Assembly (NCBI GenBank): GCA_023052935.1
Contig: CM041293.1
Span: 150,349,474 to 150,413,473 of the forward strand
DNA: 64,000 bases
Direction: 5' to 3'
Source of the DNA: Piezodorus guildinii
Taxonomy: Eukaryota > Arthropoda > Insecta > Hemiptera > Pentatomidae
Position numbers and translations under genes: made by a program. Positions within the stretch are counted from its first letter, which is position 1, and each line of letters begins with the position of its first letter. A model generated the notes under the pieces. It did not search any database, was not told the origin of the DNA, and was given only the letters and a program-made list of their open reading frames with translations. This document shows, piece by piece, positions 1 through 10,436 of the stretch.

Positions 1-179
1 TACTAAAAATATAAATAATACAGTAAATTATAAATTAGATTCTAAAAAAAAATCAACATTAAATATGCAAATATAAATAAATAAAATTTTTAAGTAAATA
101 AAGACTAATGGTTAATATTTTAGTCCAACAATTGCAATAGGTATGAAATATAAGAACCAATAAGTTCGAGAAAAAATAT

Positions 180-395
180 ACAGTGGCTTATTCCATCGAA
201 TGACGCCGAACGTCGCGGTTTGAAACCCGGCAGAAATCCTAGGTTATTCGGTCTTTCAGAGGGTCATAAAATGTTGGTCCCGAGCCAGTGGGATAACACG
301 TACTCTTTAAAAACCCTTTATTAATTGAACTTAGATAGGAAACATTTAGGACTTCTATCGTAGGATTGTTTTATTAGTCATAGTGCCAAACTGTG
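180..395 (+). mobile_element. Diverged tRNA-derived SINE copy
   Basis: Resembles the better-preserved SINE at 32771-33052. A B-box-like CGGTTTGAAACCC lies near 216-228. It is followed by the same landmarks in the same order: GGTCCCGAGCC, a 'gtactctttaaa' segment, GATAGGAAA and ATTTAGGACT. The head is degraded and the terminal TAAATAAATA repeat is missing, so this is an old, inactive copy. The flanking first 180 bases are AT-rich with nothing recognisable. Confidence 0.6.
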
Positions 396-409
396 CCATC
401 AAATTAAGG

Positions 410-690
410 GAGTGAGGTGGACGAGATGGTTAGCGCGCGTTGCTTTAAACACGCGTTGCCTAGCTACCAGATGACCAATACTTTGAAAACCAAAAATTAC
501 TACTTCAACCCTCGGTACCGAGGGGACTTTTATCTCGGCATTAAGTCCTCAGCCCTCACCCCCTGGTCCGAGAAACCCCCGTGTAGACTTCAAAGGCGAG
601 GTAATGGTGGACAAAAAAAAAAAGTCATAGCGCTATACGTTAACGGAATAAAGAAACTTAACTTCCAAATGGCAGAAGGGGTCAATATTT
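410..690 (+). other. GC-richer patch with a tRNA A-box-like stretch
   Basis: The region stands out in GC content from its surroundings. GACGAGATGGTTAGCGCG (421-438) resembles a pol III A box, and a possible SINE head is the simplest reading. No clear B box follows at the usual distance. The open frame over 417-692 has no recognisable domain, and I treat it as chance. Confidence 0.25.
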
Positions 691-899
691 GAGGATTATG
701 ATGAAACTCTTATTTTTCTCGTATTTTGGAGAAACATATACATTTAATAAACAGCAACCACTGTTTCATTTCTTGTTGTATGACAACCGGACTACCCACT
801 TGATTTAACCCAAAGTATTTTCCACAGTATAATTATTAAAGGCAACAGAACTCATAAGAAGAGACATTGTTATCGATAGAGAGAATACGAATTGGTTCA

Positions 900-1240
900 A
901 GTTGAGCTACGTTGTATATCCTTACTATGTTGGCTCAATTAATGGAAACACGATGTTGCTCCACCTTGCGAGTACATTTCCATGCGGTAGAAGATTTACT
1001 GTTGCTGGGGTCAACCTGGAGAGTAGGCGATCCGAATCAGGTTACACTTGCTAATGATTCGTGCCCAGGCTCCTTATCCTCATTAGGATTCAGTTCCGCG
1101 GTTGCCGTAAGGAGGTGAGGGACGACCGCTTTCAGAAATGTTTTGCCTTAGATTTCGGGGAGGAGAAACCCAACGCCTCAATCGAAAATATGCAACTGGA
1201 TACTTTACGGTATATTGAAGAGCTCAGAATTTGATCTACT
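900..1240. other. Unassigned GC-richer segment, possibly decayed coding DNA
   Basis: This stretch is less AT-biased than its surroundings. Short open frames occur on the plus strand (912-1118, and a frame ending at the TGA near 1231 that reads ...LDTLRYIEELRI). No family is recognisable. It could be a fragment of a retroelement or of a processed pseudogene. Confidence 0.2.
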
Positions 1241-1379
1241 TTGAATTAGGACAATTTATAGTAGTTCTAATCGAAGTTATGCGAGTTTGTTGAATATAAG
1301 CCCTAATTCCTTATTCAGGCCAAATTTTAAGTTTAGATAATTTTAATAAAATATAAAACTGGATAAATAAATTAAAAAG

Positions 1380-1870
1380 TAATAATCCTCCTTCCATTCG
1401 TCTCCTCGGCTTATTTGCTGCACAAGCTTATTGTGTGCCGTCCACTATCCTGGTAATACAGCCCTATAGCCTTAGTGAATCAGGCCAAACTGTAAGGATT
1501 GATCAGTTTTTCTTACTTCAGCCTAAAAAAGAAATGCGATTCCCACTCTGGGTTTATTCATTTTCCACATTCCCGCCTCTGAGCCTAGTCCCGCTATGTA
1601 GTAATTAACTCCATTGCTTGGTCCGTGTGAGTCAATCCTAGTAATTCCTGCATAGTAAATTGTGCCCGTTATATTTCTTGACTTGATAATCAGAGTACAT
1701 AGCTAGCTCAGAATCTTCATCCACCACTTTAGCAAGTTACCACGTCCCTGATAATCCAAGGATTTAAATCTTGTCTCCAGTCTTAGCCAGTAGTCTCTCT
1801 CTTAAGTTCCCGAGTTTTTTGTGCTATGTGCAATGGTTTTATGTTCAGTCGAACGCATGAAATGGACTAA
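1380..1870. other. Unassigned moderately GC stretch
   Basis: No reading frame of useful length, no tRNA-like head and no terminal repeats. Composition differs from the AT-rich DNA on both sides, which suggests old inserted DNA. I recognise nothing in it. Confidence 0.2.
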
Positions 1871-2020
1871 TTTTACTATTTCTTATGATATGCCCAATTT
1901 TCATATTTTAAGAACTGTTTTAATTTTTTTTTTTATTCTAAGTCAAGACCATTTTCATTGAAAGGATTTATAACAATTGGCATATGTTGTTCCTAGAGTA
2001 GGATTCAAAATTTTTTCAAA

Positions 2021-2344
2021 AGTTCATCTCCCGGAGACATCAAATTCTTTGATAGTCTCCGGTACTACACGAACCCACTGTTTAACACACTGACTCCGAC
2101 AGGACGGCCACAACATTGGCAAGACTATGTACAGACTAGACTGAGAAACCATAACTTGACTAACTGACTCAGAAGACTAGTGAGCCCATCACTAGACGTG
2201 ACTCCCATTCGCTCCCATATACCGAAAATTTTTGTATCCTCTCTTCCCTCTTATAATGCATGTAATGCAGAAAAAGATATCCCATATTCCTTTCTCTATT
2301 TCCGATTTCCAACCCCCAACTCCCATAGGGCTTAGAAAAAAAAA
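2021..2344 (+). mobile_element. 5'-truncated non-LTR 3' end, copy 1
   Basis: Nearly the same sequence as 3241-3580: it begins AGTTCATCTCCCGGAGACAT, runs through the CGACAGGACGGCCACA block and ends GGGCTTAGAAAAAAAAAA. The direct repeat ATTCAAAATTTTT at 2003-2015 and 2345-2357 flanks it as a target-site duplication. This is a short retroposed 3' end with a poly(A) tail and no useful coding capacity. Confidence 0.75.
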
Positions 2345-2357
2345 ATTCAAAATTTTT

Positions 2358-2514
2358 AGGCATAGAAGCCCTTGAATGGTTAATAGTGCATGCAGCGCAT
2401 ATAGAAATCCTCCTTAGAATACCTTTGGGTAATACGACAAAATCTGACATGTGTACATATCATATTTGTATTTGTATTTTGTGTTAATAAAACCAGAGAG
2501 TATGAAAAAAAAAA
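2358..2514 (+). mobile_element. Short polyadenylated retrocopy
   Basis: About 157 bases ending GTTAATAAAACCAGAGAG, then TATG and a run of A. An AATAAA-like signal sits roughly 20 bases before the A-run. ATTCAAAATTTT recurs directly after the A-run (2515-2526) and directly before the segment (2345-2356), so it looks like a second poly(A) retroposition into the already duplicated target. The source transcript is not recognised. Confidence 0.5.
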
Positions 2515-3124
2515 ATTCAAAATTTTCATAATGCTTTTTCATAATGATATTTTCATAATTCAAAATGCCCATAAAATTAAAACATCCAAACTGTGCAAGA
2601 ATTTATCAAGCGACTACAGGTCAAGTTTTTTGAAACTACAAAACAAATTACCAATCCGCTAGTTTCCAGCTTAATACCTCCACCAGCCCCAAAACGGTGG
2701 CCAAGTGATGTTGCATCAGATTAAGTTATAATAGAATAAGATAGGCTTAAGACGTAATCTTAAGGACACCTTACAGCCAGAAGCGAGATATACTTCATTT
2801 TGAAAATCATTTTAAGAACTCCGCAATTCCTTAAAATGTATAAAGGTTATAGAAAAAAGAATAATTCTGTAATAAAAACGAAAAATTAAGAATTGCACAT
2901 AAAGAGGATAAGGAAAAAAAAATTCTAAATGAAGAGAACCTCCATTTTAGACTCGATTCTCCTTTTAAAAGGATACGAATTGAAATAATTCAGTGGTAAC
3001 TAGGATTACCATACTAAAAGACACACTTCTTAAGATAGAAACTCTCTTCTCGGTGCAAGAATTGGTCTGAAGTAGCATAAGTTTCCAGACGGAGTAGTAT
3101 CCTTAGCTCGCATACAACCATAGC

Positions 3125-3590
3125 AAAAAAGCTCCAGCAGTTTCAAAATGGAGTGCTGAGACGAATAGTGAGGCATACTTCTCTACAGAGGACGAAGGCA
3201 GACCAAATACACGACACCTTCGAACTTCCGACCGTGACAGAGTTCATCTCCCGGAGACATATCATATTCTTTGATAGTCTCCGGTACTGCACGAACCCAC
3301 TGTTAACCACACTGACTCCGACAGGACGGCCACAGCGCTGGCAAGATTATGTACGGACCCTCAGACTAGACTGAGAAACCATAACTTGACTAAATGACTA
3401 CGAAAGACTAGTGAGCCCCATCACTAGACGTTATTCCCATTCGCTCCCATATACCGAAAATTTTTGTATCCTCTCTCCCCTCTTATAATGCATGTAATGC
3501 AGAAAAAGAGATCCCATATTCCTTCCTCTATTTCCGATTTCCAGCCCCCAACTTCCACGGGGCTTAGAAAAAAAAAAATATAATAAAAAA
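3125..3590 (+). mobile_element. Non-LTR retrotransposon 3' end, copy 2, with ORF2 C-terminus
   Basis: An open frame from about 3129 to 3374 translates to a non-LTR ORF2 C-terminal segment. It contains LQQFQNGVLRRIVRHTS, then IHDTFELPTVTEFI and FFDSLRYCTNPLL. This matches the arrangement downstream of the RT in jockey/CR1-type proteins (VLR-IV, then an IHxDLxIPTV-like motif, then a basic tail). After the stop at 3374 the 3' UTR matches copy 1 (2021-2344) and ends in GGCTTAGAAAAAAAAAA near 3576. It is strongly 5' truncated, with no RT catalytic core. The clade is uncertain. Confidence 0.65.
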
Positions 3591-4477
3591 TATCCTTAGC
3601 TCCGGTTAGCATAAGGCATGCTAGTCTCAGCAATTTACCAAGCAGAAATCTAGATTTGCATATTATTGCCCTTTACCTCCGAAGAAGTGATAATTATTTT
3701 TGTGTGCACGAGATACTTTAGAATGCTTGAACTTGTAATTCTGTGTATGTTTATAAATAGCGAAGCGAATTAATCATTACACTACAATTTTTTAAGGCCT
3801 TATTAGCTAAATATTTTGAAGGAATAGCATTGGTAGAAATGTTGACGCGTTAAAATGTCAGTTCCTGATTGACGTAGTAACTACTTGAAGCTGAGATACC
3901 GTCTGATTTAGTGAAAGGCAAATTGGAGGGATTGGTATGTATCTAATCGGACTATAATTCACCCCTCTTAAGTGGTAAATGTTTAGATATATCTTTCTAA
4001 AGTAATGCAAGCGAACATAAGTCTTAAGTTGATAAATGTAGTCCTGAATAATGGAATGTGCGAACGAAAAAGTTGTATATTAATTTACACAGACTATTTT
4101 CTGGCCTAAGCATACCAGAACATATAGTTGTTCCGTTCCTTGGTTAAATAGGACCAAGTTCAAGGTTAATTATCCCCTAAGAAGTGAAAGGGGAATGCAT
4201 TCACCATTGTAGCGGAATTCCTTGCATTACAGCTACATGATAATTATTTCATTGAGACCAACAAATAAATTGATAACTGATGAAATACGAATTATTTATT
4301 TCATTAGCTCAACAACCTTCCTCTACGTTAAAGCATTCCATTTGAGACATCGCCATTTCATCATGTTTAACCGTTCCGCTCTCTTATATTAAAAATAGGG
4401 AACTCCGTTTCTTAACACTTACTTAACAGTGTTATTGACGTCCAAAGATACTATATAACAGCATAGAATAATTCAGC
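3591..4477. other. AT-rich stretch with no recognisable feature
   Basis: No convincing reading frame, RNA gene or repeat boundary is visible. The nearest feature is the jockey copy that begins near 4483. Confidence 0.4.
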
Positions 4478-4482
4478 AAACA

Positions 4483-5531
4483 AGCATTTGATCGAGTCTG
4501 GCACCAGTGACTGCTTTACAAACTCCGTCAATTCCTCACCCCTACATATTTCCTATTAATGCGTTCCTACCTTACCGCAGAACCTTTAAGGTAAACCATA
4601 ACTTTTCCTACTCATCCACATTTTCCCTATCTGCTGGAGTGCCTCAAGGTAGTATCTTAGGTTCTATCCTCTACTCCCTTCATACAGCTGACATTCCACT
4701 CCGTTCTCGCACTGTCCTCAATACTTATGCTGATGACACGTGTGTCTTATCCGTCCATAATGATCCAATTACTGCATCCCAAACCCTTCAGTCCCACATC
4801 ACAGCCATGTCAAAATTGGAGGATTAAAACAAATCACCTTTACCCTTCGTCGCAAACCGATGACTTCCTGCCCCCCAGTATCCTTTAATAACATTACCCT
4901 TACTTCTGTAGAACAAATCCGATACCTAGGTCTCCATTTTGACAAGCGCCTTACTTGGAATCATCGCACAAGACTGAAACGACAAGAAACTGCTCGAAGA
5001 TATCGATTACTACAACACTTATTAGACCAACGTTCAAAACTTCCAGTATATTACAAAAGACTCATCTACATCACAATTATCAGACCTATTTGGACATATG
5101 GAATTGAGCTTTGAGGCTCTAAAAAACGATCTAATTCCTCCCGCTTGTCCTTACAATCCAAAATCCTTCGCAAAATCTTGAATGCTCCTTATTTTGTCAC
5201 AAATCATAGTGAATCCTCCATAATGACCTAAACATCCCATTTGTTGCAGACATAGCCCGTGATAGATACTCCTCTTTCCATTCTAAACTCCCTGCCCATA
5301 CACACTCACTTCTCCGTAATTCATCTTCCTCAGATATCCCTGATAACCCTCCAAGGCGACTGAAAAGAAGGTGGCCTCGAGACCTACTGTCGTAAAATAG
5401 TTAGTGAAGTGCTACCACTGGATAGTTCTTTCTCAAGACAGTTTCATGACTTTTTATTTTCATTCTACATATTTACTTATTGTATTCTTTAGTACAGTTG
5501 TAAATTACTATAAACAAATAAAAAAAAAAGA
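4483..5531 (+). pseudogene. Decayed jockey-clade RT copy (3' half of ORF2 and tail)
   Basis: Fragment of an ORF2 reverse transcriptase from a jockey-clade non-LTR retrotransposon. In order: AFDRVWH (4484-4504), an in-frame stop, YKLRQFL, a frameshift, then 4507-4827 with SAGVPQGSILGSILYSLHTA and the catalytic YADDTCVL. A small deletion and frameshift follow KLED, with KQITFTLRRKP resuming in a new frame. Then 4860-5114 carries VEQIRYLGLHFDKRLTWN and IIRPIWTYGIEL, the thumb-type hallmarks of jockey. TGG to TGA at the next tryptophan truncates that frame. The C-terminus reads ...PPRRLKRRWPRDLLS and stops at 5393-5395. An A-rich tail ends near 5531. At least two stops and two frameshifts make it dead. 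The copy at 52364-52990 belongs to the same family. Confidence 0.85.
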
Positions 5532-5830
5532 ATAATTCATCTATTTATTTTTAATGTTTGTTTTTTACTTTCACTTACTATTTTCCGTAGCATTATATAT
5601 CAGAACGGATCTAACAATTCATGATTGAATTCCTTAAATAACTTCGGTCATTCATGGATGCATATGTGCACATTTCGCAGAAGTAGTGTTATTACGTTCA
5701 CTTACCTGCAACAAAGTATGTATCATGGAAAGTATTGCGATCGTGAATATTATTGAATCCGAGCTTTCCGAATGAAATATCCTTTTTATATATTATATAT
5801 GAGAAAAAGTGCCACTTAATATATTTTTAC

Positions 5831-6565
5831 TGCCACCTACCTTCATATGAAATATATAATAAGGGAAAGTATTGTGATCGTGAAAATGTTTGAATTCCAG
5901 TTTTCAACGGAAATACACGTATTAAGATCCCCTGAGTCTAATAACCAAGTCACGCAAAAAGGTCTATGTGTGTGTGTGTGTGTGTGTGCGGTAAGTCTAG
6001 CAAGATAACGAAACGTCGCACGAAACTAAAAATTCATATTTAATTTTTGGCAAATATTTTATCAAAATCAGCTGACCGGAAGTGGAACTTTATACTTTGC
6101 ATTTTGCAACTTTTTACGATTTACTCAAAATCGGCTCTAACGAATTTGATTAAACTCACTATATCTATGTAAAATTTAATGGGCCTTAATTAGATATAAG
6201 TTTCATTCTGATTGTAATAGTCTGACGGGGTTTAACGTATTTTTGTGTTTTCTTCCTCTAAAGTACATTTAATTTTGTACATTCTAAAAGATTAACCATA
6301 TCATCTTATCAGCATTGAAAAATAACGGCTTTGTACACAAGTTGAACGAATTTGATGACCATATATTAAGAACAGGAATATTGATGTAAAATATACAGTT
6401 GGAAAGAGAAAGATTTTAGAAAAAAAACATAATCTTATACAGAAAGTTGTAAAAAGTACTGGAATAATTTTTATGGATTGTTTATGGAATAATTCTAAAA
6501 TTGATTTTAACAGCTGAGTTAAATACAAGTCGTGTGTTGCCCGCAACAGATTTTTTTTTTTGCAC
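5831..6565 (+). repeat. Dispersed repeat B, nearly full length (copy B1)
   Basis: Starts with degenerate ACCTACCTTCATATGAAATA, then AAGGGAAAGTATTGTGATCG, the CAGTTTTCAACGGAAATACA block and a (TG)n stretch at about 5968-5988. It ends at AAGTCGTGTGTTGCCCGC (about 6530-6546). Related copies lie at 15571-16300, 29185-30415, 35752-36626 and 53711-54560, with shorter pieces elsewhere. It has no coding capacity, and the class of element is unknown. Confidence 0.7.
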
Positions 6566-6820
6566 ATATTTAACTTTTTCTTACAAACGTATCAAACGAT
6601 TTTTATCAAACCTGTTGAGCAATAAATAACCTTAAGGGCCTTATGGGTTTAGCACCGGATTTTTATAATTTCCTCTTTGTTTTGTTTTTTTGTTAAAATT
6701 AATTTTTTCTTGTTGGTATAAATATTTAAAATGCTATAGACATGGAATAATTACATTATCGACAAAAGGAGAATACAGGGAAAATTAATTTAGATGTTTA
6801 ATATATCATGAAGAAAGTTA

Positions 6821-7925
6821 AACATTGTTGTCAAAATTAGAGAGGTAAACACCAAACTAACCTGACGAAATTTAGGGACCTAAAATAAAAACGCAACCCA
6901 ACGCATCGAACAGCTGTTTTCAATCATTTTTTAAAGAGAAATAGTTGAAATGTTAAAAAAAAATTGATGAGAAAATGTGGATGTCTATTTAAAATGTAGA
7001 TTATATAATAATAAAATATAAAAGCAAAAAGGTGAGCGTCCAAAAATATTAAATGTTAAAACTGAAAGACTGATTATTCATCTAATAAGAAAACAATGTA
7101 TCAAGTGAGTAAACCTTATTTCTGATTTTTTCAGAACTTCTGGATACACAATAAATGTTTCAACTGTTCGCCGGATTCTAAAAAAATATGACGAAAATAA
7201 AAACATGGTACAAGAAGTCCGTAAAAAGTCTTTCAGTAGGCAAGGCAATAAGAGAATAGGCTAAATGTTTGTAAATTTTTTTAAAAGAGAAGGTTGATGA
7301 ATTAAAATGTTTATAAAATGACGTATAAATTAAATTTTTAATGTACGCACGACCACGACTCTGGACATATATACGTTATCTATTCTGATGTAGTCGCTGC
7401 AAACTTATCAACAAGTTCTCGAAATCTCTTCTTTATTAAACAATTATTTCTTTCAAATTTTTAAACTATTTTCTGGTCCTACTAAAAAGGAAAATCACGA
7501 AATACTATATTCAAAATGAAAATTCCTCATGAAACAATAAGTGCTTGAGTGGGATATTAATTCACACCAAACAATCAATTAATTAGTTAGGTCAATTCCT
7601 AGTAGGCTAAAATGCATAATTATACAAAAGGTTTTACCAACTGCATGTTTATTTATGATCACTGCATTAATACAATTAGGAAACAACGTAATTCCGAATA
7701 CTTTTGACACCATTGACAAACACAATTTTTAATATTTTCGTAAATGGACGTTCAAAAAATTGAAAATAAAATTATTATCGTCGTCATTTTTGGTTCGAGC
7801 TATTGTCTACCTTCCTCCTAACATTATAAAGTTGTTAAAAACACTTTAAAAACATATAAAATAAGTTAAAAGCAAGTAAATTACGAAATGGTAGTGAATC
7901 CCGAATACTTTTGACACTCACTGTA
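6821..7925 (+). mobile_element. Decayed Tc1-like DNA transposon
   Basis: From 7027 to about 7260 one frame reads the N-terminal DNA-binding region of a Tc1-type transposase: ERPKILNVKTERLIIHLIRK, a stop, then SGYTINVSTVRRILKKY and VRKKS. This is the bipartite helix-turn-helix arrangement (GRPxxL ... TVSxxTVRRxL). No DDE catalytic domain can be followed downstream. The right end, CCGAATACTTTTGACACTCA followed by CTGTA (7901-7925), looks like a Tc1 terminal repeat ending at a TA target. The same CCGAATACTTTTGACAC also occurs at 7694-7710 in direct orientation. The left terminus is too degraded to place, so the start given is approximate. Confidence 0.65.
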
Positions 7926-9850
7926 TATTGTAGTAAGTTAGCAGACTATGATTTTACTCCTCTATCTAATGAATTATACTTCTATAAACTTTTTTAAATA
8001 TTAATAAATATATATTTTCGCCATAGCATAAATTACCTAGTGCTTTTCTTTGAAAGAATTGATCGATCTCAAGACGAGATTTGTTAGGAAATGACATGAA
8101 TGTGCAGTTCTAAACAAATGTGAGATGACTGAAATTCTTACTGCTTATGAAACTACTCAAAACTTGTTAGAAACCTTTTCTGTTCCTTTAGTCATTGTGT
8201 TTCATCAAATTTAGCATTAGTCAAGTTTGACTGGATAGGTTTGGGTATTTCACTTCTAGCCATTTGTCCCTCTTTAAGATGCTATTTCATTAGATAACTT
8301 AAATTGTTTCAACATCAAGAATGAGATATCGATTTGCATTAGATGATCTCGACATACGAGTCATGCAGATCTTTGATTTCTCCAGAGCTATTGCGAAAAT
8401 TAAAACATTCGATTTTAGTGCTGCATCACGTTGAATGGTAGATTTTACGTTACAGTACTTCAGAGAGTTAAGAATTAATTTTTTACATAGAGCCATAGGT
8501 CAATTGAACCTAGTTTCCCTCATGTTTTAAATAAATGCTACGTGTAATTATGATTTATGAAACAAGCTTTACATTAGTCTACTTATTATTTCTTTTTACA
8601 TATATAAGAAATTTATACTTTGAGAAAGTTTTCAATGGTTAACATTTTAAATTCTGTTTTTTCAACGGAAATAGAAATGCACTATAATTTTATAAAATTT
8701 TCTGTCTGAGCATTTATGTTGAAATCCTACTTTAACTCATTGAAGGATGTACTTTGAAATAGTTTTAAGTATCAGTCATTTTTTATTATTATTGCTGAAT
8801 TTTTAAAACTTCATAGAGTAAAAAGTGTTTTTAATTCGATTTGCCTGTTATAATTTACCATTTCTCAATTTCAGTAGCAATTGATTAATTTAATTTAAAA
8901 AAAAATGCTCCCTTTAACATAATATGTTAAGAATTGCAGGTTACTAAACATTTTTTTTTTTTTTTATATATATATATATATAAATTGATAATTATTATAG
9001 GCTGATGAGTAAAAGTTGTTCTTGTTCTCAATTTTTTTTGTGAATTTTTAAACATCTAGAAAGTCCTTAGATCCTTGTGCTTAATCGAAAAAAAAAGCTG
9101 GAAGATGGTTTCTCCCCATCCAGTAAAGTTGAGGCGAAAGCTTGCAGTTGGAACCAACACATAAAGTGGACTTAGGAATGTTCAACTTTAAATACCTTAA
9201 CGGTAGTGTAAGTTCTGAAAGGCCTGTACTGTTGCACTATTTTTGTTTTTGCAATATTGTTTATTTTTTACTTGCTTTTGAACAATAAAGGAGATAAGAA
9301 AAAAAAAATTGTGCTCAATCGAGTTCTAATAACTGGCTAGAATATAGTCTAAAATCTCTCAAAATATTTGATTCTGAAAAATTACATTATAAAAAAAAAA
9401 ATGGTGAAATATTCGGTCAGAAATATTTTGTTATATGTTTATTTGGAGATTCTTTAAAAAAGTTAAAACTATTGGAAGAGATAATAAAATTTCATAAGAA
9501 GGGCAGTTGGTTTTAAAAAACGAAAACAACAAAGCCGCTTCTGACAAAAGCTTCTCTTACTCTCCATTGCCAGAACTCCCACGATTTCGAAGTGGCCTCG
9601 CTTAACAGATAGTGAAACGAATAAACAATGAGATGTTCCCAAATTTCTTTTGCCGATAAAAACAAAATTTATTTGTAGCGGTAAATCGTTTACTAAGTGT
9701 TAGTGGAGGTGTACGGAATAAATTGTTGTTTCCCGTGGTTCACTCTTCATACACTATTGATTTTAATTAGTTTTTGGAAATAAAAATCTAAAGAGCACAA
9801 TTCACAACTTTTAACTATATGCGGACTTAAAACAAATGTTTTATGTTTGC
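7926..9850. other. AT-rich stretch without recognisable genes
   Basis: Contains a poly(T)/(TA)n microsatellite at about 8951-8982 and several A- or T-runs. The minus-strand frame over 8299-8496 shows no domain and is probably chance. Nothing else can be supported. Confidence 0.4.
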
Positions 9851-9852
9851 AT

Positions 9853-9930
9853 CTATTACTTTCACTTATCTATATATGAAATATTATTTATTTAGTATTT
9901 TTTATTACTTTCACTTATTTATCTATGAAA
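9853..9930 (+). repeat. Two short left-end fragments of repeat B
   Basis: TTACTTTCACTTATCTATAT (from about 9857) and ACTTTCACTTATTTATCT (from about 9907) both match the left end of repeat B (ACTTTCACTTAC, then TATATATGAAATA). They abut the 3' terminus of the minus-strand CR1-like element. Confidence 0.45.
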
Positions 9931-9959
9931 TATAGATAGATAGATAGATAGAAAATAAT

Positions 9960-9990
9960 TTTTATTCTGGGACTGGGTCCCTTTAGAATA
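9960..9990 (-). promoter_or_regulatory. 3'-terminal hairpin of the CR1-like element
   Basis: Read on the minus strand, GGGAC-CCA-GTCCC lies just before AGAATAAAAATT and the TATC tail, forming a perfect 5-bp stem with a 3-base loop. The relative at 63.5-63.86 kb has GGAC-TTG-GTCC in the same place. It is probably the structure recognised by the RT to begin copying, as proposed for CR1/L2-type tails. Confidence 0.6.
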
Positions 9991-10436
9991 ACAGCTTTGT
10001 ACAGTTTAAATATACAATATGTCTAGCCAACAGACAAGATGAACATGATTAACTACTATTTACAATAATTGATGAATTAGTATAAAACTAATAAGTGTTA
10101 GAAAAAAATGAGAAATATATGAGTTGATAACAGAATCCAAATTAAAAAAGAAACAAAAACAAAAAAAAAAAAAAAATTAAATAAAACGAAAATAATTAGT
10201 AACATTGTACTAATACTTAGTATTCTTAAAATAACATTAACTCTGAAATAATAAAGAATCTATATTAGACCAAGAATTAATGAAAGATAATACAATTAAA
10301 ACATAAATAAAAATAAAAAATACAAATATAAGAAATGAAATCTTTTAGTAACAAAAATAACGATATAAAAAAACTTTAACAAATAATGTAAAGATTGAAC
10401 AAAGGAAAAAAATATATTTCATATTTAAAATATATG

